A DNA stretch of 64,000 bases, from contig URUU01000005.1 in NCBI GenBank assembly GCA_900551235.1, forward strand, positions 6,840-70,839, read 5' to 3'. This DNA is from an uncultured Lachnospiraceae bacterium. Lineage in GTDB: Bacteria > Bacillota > Clostridia > Lachnospirales > Lachnospiraceae. A model generated the notes under the pieces. It was not told the origin of the DNA, searched no databases, and saw only the letters and a list, made by a program, of their open reading frames with translations. Shown piece after piece: positions 8,992 through 16,700 of this stretch; position 1 is the stretch's first letter, and every line of letters begins with the position of its first letter. The position numbers and the translations under genes were made by a program.

Positions 8992-10158
8992 ATGAAAAAA
9001 TTAAAGCGATTCAAAAATCTTTTCAGTACGATCGTTTTTCTGATGATCGCCCTTGTTATGCTGTTGACGGCGACTTATGTGCTGCGCCCGCTGGACCGCG
9101 ATTTCTTCCGTACCAAGCTGACCGGCTTTTATGCAGAAGAAGATGAGAGTCTGGATATTGTCGGACTGGGAAGCAGTGCATTGTACCGTTATGTAAATGC
9201 ACCGCTGTTGTGGAAACAGCAGGGATATACCTCTTTTATGCTGGCAACGGCTTCGCAGCCGGTGGCACTGATGGAAAATCTGATCGATGAGACAGAAAAA
9301 ACGCAGTCACCGCAGCTCTATATCATAGAGACGCGAAGATATCTCGACCAGAACGAAGTCGAAGAGAACCGTATCCGGATCATTACCGACAATATGAAGT
9401 ATTCCCGGAACCGTGCTGCTGCGATCAACAAGATGGTAAAAGGCTGGGAAAACCGTCTGCCGTACTATCTGGATCTGATCCAGTATCATGGAAACTGGGA
9501 GAATTATACGGAAGATTCCCTGGAATATCTGACCAACGAAAAAAAGGATGCGATGAAAGGATGGCGGGCGATCAGCCGGGTGACACCGCTGGAATATCTG
9601 GATGTCAGTCAGGTTACAGCAGAAAAGCCAATTCTGGAATCTTATGAAAAAGAGCTGCGTTCGCTGCTGGAAAAATGCAAAAAAGAGAATCTGAATGTAT
9701 TGTTCGTGGCGACACCGTGGGATGCTACGGAAGAAGAAGAGCAGATGGAAAATTATATAAAACGTATCATAGAAGAAGCCGGTTTTCCGTATCTGGATGG
9801 CAATCAGCATGTGAAAGAGATTGGACTGGACTATGGCACAGATTTTTATAACGACAAGCATACAAACGTAGCCGGGGCAGAGAAATTTACCACCTGGCTT
9901 GGTGATTATATTGCGGAGCATTATGATATTTCTTCCGAACATTCGAAGAAGATCGTACAGAGCTGGGATCAGGCATCGGAAGAACAGACCGCGGCAGATG
10001 AAAAGGCGAAAGGAAAGCTTGCAGCGAGGCTGGAGGCTCTGGCGAATCCGCAGACACAGCCGGAGACAGCACAGGGCAGCAGTGCCGGAACGGTTAAAGC
10101 GGGAGCACAGACAACAGAATCAGAAATAGAAACAGAAAGCGAAACAGATATCAAATAA
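8992..10158 (+). CDS. DltD-like SGNH-fold surface acyltransferase
   Basis: A 388-residue protein with a single N-terminal membrane helix (residues 11-30) and an extracytoplasmic domain. It has the SGNH/DltD pattern: VGLGSSALYRY with Ser61/Ser62 as candidate nucleophile, and near residue 290 the paired Asp/His motif DFYNDKHTN. In Dlt systems DltD acts outside the membrane with DltB to pass D-alanine to teichoic acid. The gene lies 15 bases after the MBOAT gene and 20 before the ligase gene. The last 50 residues are low-complexity Gln/Thr/Glu/Ser and would be flexible. The transferred group need not be D-alanine, because the neighbouring ligase lacks DltA features. Confidence 0.82.
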   Translation: MKKLKRFKNLFSTIVFLMIALVMLLTATYVLRPLDRDFFRTKLTGFYAEEDESLDIVGLGSSALYRYVNAPLLWKQQGYTSFMLATASQPVALMENLIDETEKTQSPQLYIIETRRYLDQNEVEENRIRIITDNMKYSRNRAAAINKMVKGWENRLPYYLDLIQYHGNWENYTEDSLEYLTNEKKDAMKGWRAISRVTPLEYLDVSQVTAEKPILESYEKELRSLLEKCKKENLNVLFVATPWDATEEEEQMENYIKRIIEEAGFPYLDGNQHVKEIGLDYGTDFYNDKHTNVAGAEKFTTWLGDYIAEHYDISSEHSKKIVQSWDQASEEQTAADEKAKGKLAARLEALANPQTQPETAQGSSAGTVKAGAQTTESEIETESETDIK

Positions 10159-10178
10159 ACGGAAAGAAGGAAGCATTC

Positions 10179-11663
10179 ATGGCAGGATCGATTGTGGAAG
10201 CACTGGCAGGGTATGCAAAGACACAGCCGGATAAACTGGCACTTGCAGATGGAAAAGCAGAATTTTCTTATCTGGAAGCATGGAAGCAGGTATGCGGCTA
10301 TGCAGAGTACTTGAAAGAAATCGGCGTAGAAGCCGGTGATAAAGTAGTAGTAAGAAATTCTCAGAATGCAGCGATGGTGATCAGTCAGCTGGCAATCCAG
10401 CTTCTTGGAGCTGTTTTTGTTCCGATTGAAAAAAACGCGGCAGACAGCCGCATTCTGGAAATTATAGAGGCGGTACAGGCAAAATGTTATATTGCAGCCA
10501 AAACGGGCGATATTCCATGCCATTATGAGAACATAAAGGAAGTTTTGTCTTACAAAAGCGAAGAGAAAGAAGAAAAAGTAGCTGCATTCCCACAGCCGGA
10601 AGATACGGCAGAGATTCTCTTTACGACGGGAACAACCGGAAAATCAAAAGGAATCGAGCTGACACATGCGAGTGTGATCGCGGTAGCAGAAAATGTCATC
10701 GATTCGGTAGAGATGAAAAAAGACAGTGTGGAATTGATTCCGGTTCCCCTCAGTCATTCACATGGACTGCGCCGTTATTATTCTAATATTTTAAATGGCG
10801 GTACGGTGATTCTTCTGGATGGTGTGATCTTTACAAAAAAGCTGTTTAACTGTATAGAGAAATACCATGTGACAGCGATCGATCTGGTTCCGGCGGCGCT
10901 GGCAGCACTTTTCAAATTAAGCGGAGATAAACTGGGGGATTATGCAGACCAGCTTGATTATGTACAGCTTGGCTCTGCACCGATTCCAAACCAGGACAAA
11001 GAGCATCTGCGGAAGCTGCTTCCACATACCAGACTTTACAATTTTTATGGAACAACCGAGTCAGGATGTTCCTGTATCCTGGATTTCAATGCAATGCCTG
11101 ATAAGAAGAACTGCATCGGCAAGCCGGCATGTCATGCAGAGTTTGTATTCTTTGATGAGCAGGGAAATGCAGTCGAAGCAACGGAAGAGGCACCTGGATT
11201 TCTTGCCTGCCGCGGCGGTATGAATATGAAAGGCTATTATCAGGAGCCGGGACTGAATGCAGAGATTATGCGTGATGATTATATCTGTACGAAAGATCTT
11301 GCCTATACAGGTGAGGACGGTCTGATCTACATGCTGGGCAGAAAAGATGATGTCATCATCACCGGCGGCAATAAGATTGCACCGGATGAGATCGAGGAGA
11401 TCGCAGGACGCATGGATGGCATCGCGGACTGTGCATGCATACCGGTACCGCATTCGATCCTTGGTGCAGAGCCGAAGCTTTTCGTAGAGCTGGAAAGGGA
11501 CGCTGCATTTGATGAAAATGCAATCTATCAGTTCTTACAGGGCAAACTGGAAGCTTATAAAGTGCCGAAGCTGATCGAGCAGATTGAAAAAATCCCAAGA
11601 ACTTATAATGGTAAACTGCAGAGAAAGAAACTGATCGAAGCAGAAAAAGCAAAAACAAAATAA
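10179..11663 (+). CDS. Adenylate-forming acyl ligase of the dlt-like operon
   Basis: A 494-residue ANL-superfamily enzyme that should activate a carboxylic acid with ATP and load it on the carrier protein encoded next. Core motifs are present: P-loop EILFTTGTTGKSKGIELTH, LYNFYGTTES, the hinge region KDLAYTGEDGLIYMLGRKDD, and the catalytic Lys near the C-terminus in PRTYNGKLQRKK. It stands where dltA would, but the segment VPLSHSHGLRRYYSNIL is of the acyl-CoA-ligase type. The DltA pattern around FSFDLSVMDLYP is absent, so the substrate is probably not D-alanine. The gene ends inside a 16-bp tandem repeat that also forms the spacer to the carrier gene. Confidence 0.85.
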   Translation: MAGSIVEALAGYAKTQPDKLALADGKAEFSYLEAWKQVCGYAEYLKEIGVEAGDKVVVRNSQNAAMVISQLAIQLLGAVFVPIEKNAADSRILEIIEAVQAKCYIAAKTGDIPCHYENIKEVLSYKSEEKEEKVAAFPQPEDTAEILFTTGTTGKSKGIELTHASVIAVAENVIDSVEMKKDSVELIPVPLSHSHGLRRYYSNILNGGTVILLDGVIFTKKLFNCIEKYHVTAIDLVPAALAALFKLSGDKLGDYADQLDYVQLGSAPIPNQDKEHLRKLLPHTRLYNFYGTTESGCSCILDFNAMPDKKNCIGKPACHAEFVFFDEQGNAVEATEEAPGFLACRGGMNMKGYYQEPGLNAEIMRDDYICTKDLAYTGEDGLIYMLGRKDDVIITGGNKIAPDEIEEIAGRMDGIADCACIPVPHSILGAEPKLFVELERDAAFDENAIYQFLQGKLEAYKVPKLIEQIEKIPRTYNGKLQRKKLIEAEKAKTK

Positions 11664-11707
11664 AACAAAAACAAAATAAAACAAAAACAAAATAAAACAA
11701 AAACAAA
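11650..11707 (+). repeat. 16-bp A-rich tandem repeat between ligase and carrier genes
   Basis: About 3.6 copies of CAAAAACAAAATAAAA run from the last codons of the ligase gene to just before the carrier protein's AAAGGAG. The unit is not a multiple of three, and each copy carries TAA. Copy-number change would alter the spacer and slightly the ligase tail. Confidence 0.9.
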
Positions 11708-11719
11708 GGAGAGCTGGGT

Positions 11720-11947
11720 ATGAACGAATTATTAGAAATCTTAAAAGAGGCAATGCCGAAAGTAGACTGGGAAAAAGGAGAAGATCTGGTAGACGATGGT
11801 ATCATTGATTCCATGGATGTTGTAACAATCATCTCCGAGATCACAGACGCCTACGATATCGAGATTCCATCAGAAGAGATGGAGCCGGAGAACTTTAACT
11901 CCGCAAAAGCAATTTATGCAATGATTCAGAGACTGGAAGAAGAGTAA
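11720..11947 (+). CDS. Acyl carrier protein (DltC-like)
   Basis: A 75-residue acidic carrier protein. The motif DDGIIDSMDVV places the phosphopantetheine-bearing Ser at residue 31, in the DSM context shared by DltC-type carriers (fatty-acid ACPs usually have DSL). The ATG follows AAAGGAG at 8 bases. Its role would be to receive the acyl group activated by the preceding ligase and present it to the MBOAT protein. It is the last gene of the operon and is followed by a bidirectional terminator. It is far too short to be part of a synthase. Confidence 0.9.
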   Translation: MNELLEILKEAMPKVDWEKGEDLVDDGIIDSMDVVTIISEITDAYDIEIPSEEMEPENFNSAKAIYAMIQRLEEE

Positions 11948-11987
11948 GAATCAAAGCAAATTTAAGAATTGGTGAATATAGAAACAA

Positions 11988-12033
11988 AAATGCCATAACA
12001 TAAGGGAAATGCTCCCGGACTGTTATGGCATTT
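11988..12033. terminator. Bidirectional terminator between carrier gene and LacI gene
   Basis: A perfect 13-bp stem (11988-12000 with 12021-12033) with A-rich and T-rich sides lies between two convergent genes and can serve both. Confidence 0.85.
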
Positions 12034-12068
12034 CTATGTAATTTTCTGTTTTGACTTTTTAAATGTTT

Positions 12069-13091
12069 CTATTTTTCATCCGGAACTTCCACGACGCTGT
12101 TGCGGATGGTCAGGGTCGGCGGCAGTACGATCTTATAAGGAAGATGCTGAGGATCGTCCAGACGGTCAAGCAGCATTTTTACTGCCATCTCACCCATGAC
12201 CTCCAGATGTGCGGTCACACTGGTCAGCGGCGGATCTGTCAGGATGGACAGTGGTGTGTCATTGAAACTGATAACAGACACATCCTCCGGAACGCGAAGT
12301 CCGACTTCGCGCAGGTTGCTGACAGCGGTGATCGCAGACTCTTCGTTGTAGGCAAGAAGTGCTGTCGGGATATGATCTTTTTGTTCCAGCCACTTTCGGA
12401 TCTGGGCAGAACCGTCTTTTGCAGAAAGTCCGGTATCAATGATCAGATGCTCATCGAAGATTCCGGCATTTTTCATATAATCGATAAAATACTGGCGTCT
12501 TGCCTCCAGGGCAGGGCGTTTTTTCTGGTCTAATTTATAAGCAGGTCCCAGGAAACCGATCTTGCGGTGACCTTTATACAGCAGATAATCCAGTGCCTGC
12601 TCCACACCAAGACGGAAGTTTAAGACAACCGAATCAAAGCGGCGTTCATCCGGGGAAGAATCTACAAATACGATGTTTGGGCTGATCTCCAGAAGCTGTG
12701 CAATCTGCTGCTCGGAAAAAATGCCGATTGCCAGAATGCCGTCAAGCGGTGTCTTTTCCAGTGTCTGGTATTTGCCGGACTGCTCAAAAAGATAAGATAC
12801 GTTGCAGTCATGCTCCATACAGTTGCGTACCACATAATTTTTCAGGTAGAGATAGTACGGATCAGCCAGCTGCTCTTTTAAGGACATCATCTCCACGATG
12901 GCGATATGGACGAGGCGGTGTTTGTGGGAATGTCTCGTTTTTGGAAGCGAGTAGTGAAGTTCGTCTGCAGCTTCCAGAATGGAAACTCTGGTGTTGTCGG
13001 TTACGTTTAAAGTCGGATCGTTATTCAGAACACGGGAAATAGTAGTCACTGAAAATCCGGTGTGTTTTGCTAAATCTCTGATAGTTGCCAT
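12069..13091 (-). CDS. LacI/GalR family transcriptional regulator
   Basis: A 340-residue regulator. Residues 1-50 are the LacI DNA-binding domain (TIRDLAKHTGFSVTTISRVLN, then the hinge helix region), and the rest is a periplasmic-binding-protein-like effector domain (DGILAIGIFSEQQIAQLL, GHRKIGFLGP, ALLAYNEESAITAVSNLREVGLRVPEDVSVISFND). The effector is most likely a sugar or sugar phosphate. The ATG has GGAG upstream. The gene is monocistronic, convergent with the dlt-like operon, and transcribed away from tRNA-Pro and the pilus locus. Two direct repeats downstream of its own -10 box suggest autoregulation. The wider target is not obvious; no sugar operon adjoins it. Confidence 0.9.
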   Translation of the reverse strand: MATIRDLAKHTGFSVTTISRVLNNDPTLNVTDNTRVSILEAADELHYSLPKTRHSHKHRLVHIAIVEMMSLKEQLADPYYLYLKNYVVRNCMEHDCNVSYLFEQSGKYQTLEKTPLDGILAIGIFSEQQIAQLLEISPNIVFVDSSPDERRFDSVVLNFRLGVEQALDYLLYKGHRKIGFLGPAYKLDQKKRPALEARRQYFIDYMKNAGIFDEHLIIDTGLSAKDGSAQIRKWLEQKDHIPTALLAYNEESAITAVSNLREVGLRVPEDVSVISFNDTPLSILTDPPLTSVTAHLEVMGEMAVKMLLDRLDDPQHLPYKIVLPPTLTIRNSVVEVPDEK

Positions 13092-13109
13092 GGTGTTTTC
13101 TCCAATATG

Positions 13110-13171
13110 TTTGTTTACTCATTTGTTTACTTTAATACTTTGATTATAAACATACTTTTCTACTTTAGCAA
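13110..13171 (-). promoter_or_regulatory. LacI promoter with direct-repeat operator
   Basis: On the - strand TTGCTA (13166-13171) and TATAAT (13143-13148) are 17 bases apart. Between the -10 box and the start codon lie two direct repeats of TTTGTTTACT (13110-13119 and 13122-13131), 12 bases apart. Their GTTTAC core resembles a LacI/GalR half-site. A 6-bp palindrome (CTACTT/AAGTAG) overlaps the -35 box. Autorepression is inferred. Confidence 0.6.
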
Positions 13172-13299
13172 GTAGAAAATAATAAATAATACTGTAAAAT
13201 CTCAGCGAAAGAAAAGTCCCAATCGACAGCATTTGCAATCTCTTCAATCGAGCGGCTGTCATCCTTTAACAGTTCTTTATCACCGTAAAAGTGCTGATA
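13165..13299 (-). pseudogene. Possible gene remnant upstream of the LacI gene
   Basis: A 44-codon open stretch on the - strand has protein-like composition (KELLKDDSRSIEEIANAVDW) and ends in a normal stop. A stop precedes it, no usable start codon or ribosome site is present, and its end overlaps the LacI promoter. It may be the C-terminal remnant of a lost gene; I could not assign a family. Confidence 0.3.
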
Positions 13300-13332
13300 T
13301 CAAGGTGAAACATAAAAAAATAAAAAAAACAC

Positions 13333-13361
13333 TTGCATTTTGAAAAAAAAGGTGTTATATT
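13333..13361 (+). promoter_or_regulatory. Promoter for tRNA-Pro
   Basis: TTGCAT (13333-13338) and TATATT (13356-13361) are 17 bases apart and lie 34 bases before the tRNA gene. Confidence 0.6.
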
Positions 13362-13395
13362 AATGTGGCTGGTGAAAAACAGCAGAAAATAAAAG

Positions 13396-13469
<74 letters not shown>

Positions 13470-13486
13470 TTCCTTGGCAGGGGCGG

Positions 13487-13520
13487 ACTGAAAATCTTGA
13501 AAAAGATTTTCAGTTTTTTT
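13487..13520 (+). terminator. Terminator after tRNA-Pro
   Basis: A perfect 12-bp stem (13487-13498 with 13503-13514) with a GAAA loop is followed by seven T residues. Confidence 0.9.
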
Positions 13521-13652
13521 ACGTGCCGAAACATGTGAGCAAAACCGGAATGGAAAGAAAGATAAATAAGGCATCTTTCAAAATTGATATAACTGCACAA
13601 AGAAATCAGAAAAAATGCCGTAAAATTTTTAAGAAGAAAAGTCTGTTAAGGG

Positions 13653-13681
13653 TTGAAAAAATTCGGACTTGATGATATATT
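13653..13681 (+). promoter_or_regulatory. Probable promoter of the pilus operon
   Basis: TTGAAA (13653-13658) and TATATT (13676-13681) are 17 bases apart, 67 bases before the adhesin start. The rest of the 280-base gap after the tRNA shows only its terminator. Confidence 0.55.
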
Positions 13682-13747
13682 CTCAGTGAAAATAATTTGC
13701 AGGGCATCTTTTGCACCAAATATCATTTACATAAAGAGGATAAGAAC

Positions 13748-16700
13748 ATGAACAGAAGAAGATGGATGGCATTTCTGGTTTCTTTTTGTATGCTCATCAG
13801 TATGATTAATCCATATGTAGCGGTGGCAACGGATACATCAAAACCGGGAAAACAGGAATTTACACAGACGGAGAAAAAAGTCGAATCCCGGAAAGAAACA
13901 CAAAAAGAGACTGAAAAGGAAACGCAGAAAGAAACACAAAAAGAAACACAGAAAGAGACACAAAAAGAGACACAAAAAGAAACGCAAAAAGAAACACAAA
14001 AGGAAACGCAAAAAGAAACACAAAAAGAAACACAGAAAGAGACACAAAAAGAGACGCAAAAAGAAACGCAGAAAGAGACGCAAAAAGAAACGCAAAAAGA
14101 GACGCAAAAAGAAACGCAAAAAGAGACGCAAAAAGAAACACAGAAGGAAACGCAGGAAGAAACGCAAAAAGAAACAGAAGTACAAAAAGAGACACAGAAA
14201 GAGAGCGAAACAGAAACACAAAAAGAAACAAAGGCAAAGAGTACAGTCACAGCAGGCAAAAAACAGCAACGAGAGTCTGTGGCAGATTCTCTTTTGGTTG
14301 ATGATTACATTATTCATGCACAGATCTCCTATCAGAAAGGGGAAGACTGGGTTACTGTCGATGAGAATACGAAAGATATTCCGGTGGATGCGCATCTGAA
14401 AATCTTGATCCGTTATAAAGATGTGGATGCAGCAAATCTGATGAAACATAACAGGACACTTACTTATCGGATACCGGAGCTTTTTACGAAGGTTTCGGTG
14501 GTGGTCAATACCATCCAGGATGCGGAAAATAATAAAATTGGTGACATTACCGTAGAACAGGAAACAAAAAAGATCAATCTGACTTTTTGGGAAGCTTTCC
14601 TGAAAGCAGATGAAGAAGAAAACAAGAAAGTCAGCGGAAGTTTTACTTTCTATGCCTACGCGGATCGTGATAAGACAGCGGAGAATCCAAAGCAGGATCT
14701 GACCATTGGCAAGACAGGTATTACACTGAATTTTGAACCGGACAGTGCGGCAAGGCTTGGCACGGTAGAACTGACAAAGCCGGAAGCAGTTTACAGTGAA
14801 GAAGCAGGCAATGACTATCTTACTTATACGCTGACGGCAACGGCAGGCGACCATGCCATGCCGGATGTAAAAATCGTGGATAACTTTACAAAGAACAGAA
14901 ATTATGTGGATTCTTATGTCGGAGTAAGCGGTACGGAAACACAGACGGTACATGGTGAGAATGCGGACAGACCATATGAAAAGGCAGATGAAACAAAAAG
15001 CAGTACGGTTTATCTGGGAAAAGAAGTAACCGCACAGGCACCTGTCCCGCAGCCGGCAGGAGAGGAAAAGGTAACACCGGGCGTGCTGGTGTGGAAGATC
15101 GGTGCGATGGAAGCACATGAAGTACGTACGCTGACTTACAAAGTAAAGCTCAAAGAGGGCTATACCGGCGGGCATTCGAAAGGCTCTGTGGTCAATACAG
15201 CGAAAGCTTATTCGAAAACATATCCACGTCAGGAAGCAAAATCGACTTTTACACCGAAGGCAGGCATGACATTAAAGAAAACAGCAGGTGAATTCCAGAA
15301 AGAGGCAGACGGAACAGCCTGTATAGAGTATAAGGTATGGGTGCAGGCATATAAAGATAACACCTATACGCTGGACAATGTAAAAATATATGATTCCCTG
15401 AAAGGAGACCCGAACCTGAAAACGGATGAAAAACTGTACCCGTATCTGACCTATATTGAGGACAGTTTTCAGCTCTATAAAGGAAACAGTACAAATGCGG
15501 CGGATAAAATTTCAGTTCCGGAAAGAGAAGGGGGAGCAGCGAATCCGGTCATTGACAATGAAAAGGATTCTGGTGAACGGAAATTTGAATGTTACATCGG
15601 GGATATGAAGCCGGGCGAAGAAAGAACGCTGGTATACCGTATGAAAGTAGATGAGGGGATTTACTGTACAGGAAACGGAGATATCAATATCATAAATTAT
15701 GCGATCCTTTATCCGGATGACCGGGTTTCGGACGGACCGCGCTTTGAACGGTATCGTAGTGAAAAGAACTTTTCTAAAAAAACCTGGGATCGAAAAATCC
15801 AGAATGAAAAGACAACCTCTGAACAAACGGTTACAATTCCGCAGAATGATAAAGTTTACGGGTACGATCTGGCAGAAGAGAGTGCGTCCTTACGCAGTTT
15901 TACACTTCCGGCGGGAAGCCTGAAATATCAGGTCATCGTAAATGAAGACGGACAATGGAACATAAGCTCTTCGAACTTTACAGATGAGATCAGCAAATAT
16001 CTGCGTTATACAGGATATCTGCGGATGGACTATTATGAAGGCGGTCTGAAAAAGGATGCGGCGGACGATGCGGCTGCACTGAAGCAGCTTCGGGAAAAGA
16101 CACCGACGGAGACAAGCTGGATCAATATTCAGGATCAGCAGACTTTCAGCCTTCAGCCCGGACAGGTTTTGGGAAAGAAAGGAAGCGGTGCATACCTGCT
16201 TACCTACTACGCAGTACCGTATAATACGGAGAATATCAGTCAGATCGTGGCAGGAAACAGTTTTGATCTGAACGGGAAAGCAATCGGGCCTGGCGGTCAG
16301 ACTCACAACATAGCAGGCGTCAGGGTGGAAGCATCCGCAGTGATAGAAGGCGGGGCAAAACTTTCGGCAAAGAAAGACGGCTGGTATTATGATTCTGCAA
16401 AAGACACAAGTGGAGACTGGCAGCACGGTCATCTGTACTGGGTCATTGATGTCACAGGGAATGAAGTGTCCGAAGGAACGGTATTCCGCGATACGCCGGT
16501 GAGGGAAAATAACATACATTTTATGCGAAGATCTACCATGATCGGAGTTTATACAGGAAAGCTTCCGGAAGGACAGAACTTTACCGGGTATTATAAATCG
16601 ACAAAAGATCTGTCGAAAGACAGCATCCTGAAAAAACTGTCCGGAAACAGGCTGAACGGAGAAGCGGCTCCGGAAGATGCAGATTATTTCTGGTCGGCGA

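Noticed and set aside
10179..11947. Naming the ligase and carrier genes dltA and dltC
   Set aside because: Position fits, but the ligase lacks the DltA substrate-pocket pattern, so gene symbols would imply D-alanine chemistry that the sequence does not support.
13893..14232. Direct repeats considered as a CRISPR array
   Set aside because: Units are 12 bases, contiguous and in frame; there are no spacers and no cas genes in the window.
13723..15175. Long - strand open frames opposite the adhesin's KETQ region
   Set aside because: The 12-bp repeat contains no stop in several frames, so long antisense frames arise automatically. They lack ribosome sites and have Cys/Phe/Ser-rich, non-protein-like sequence.
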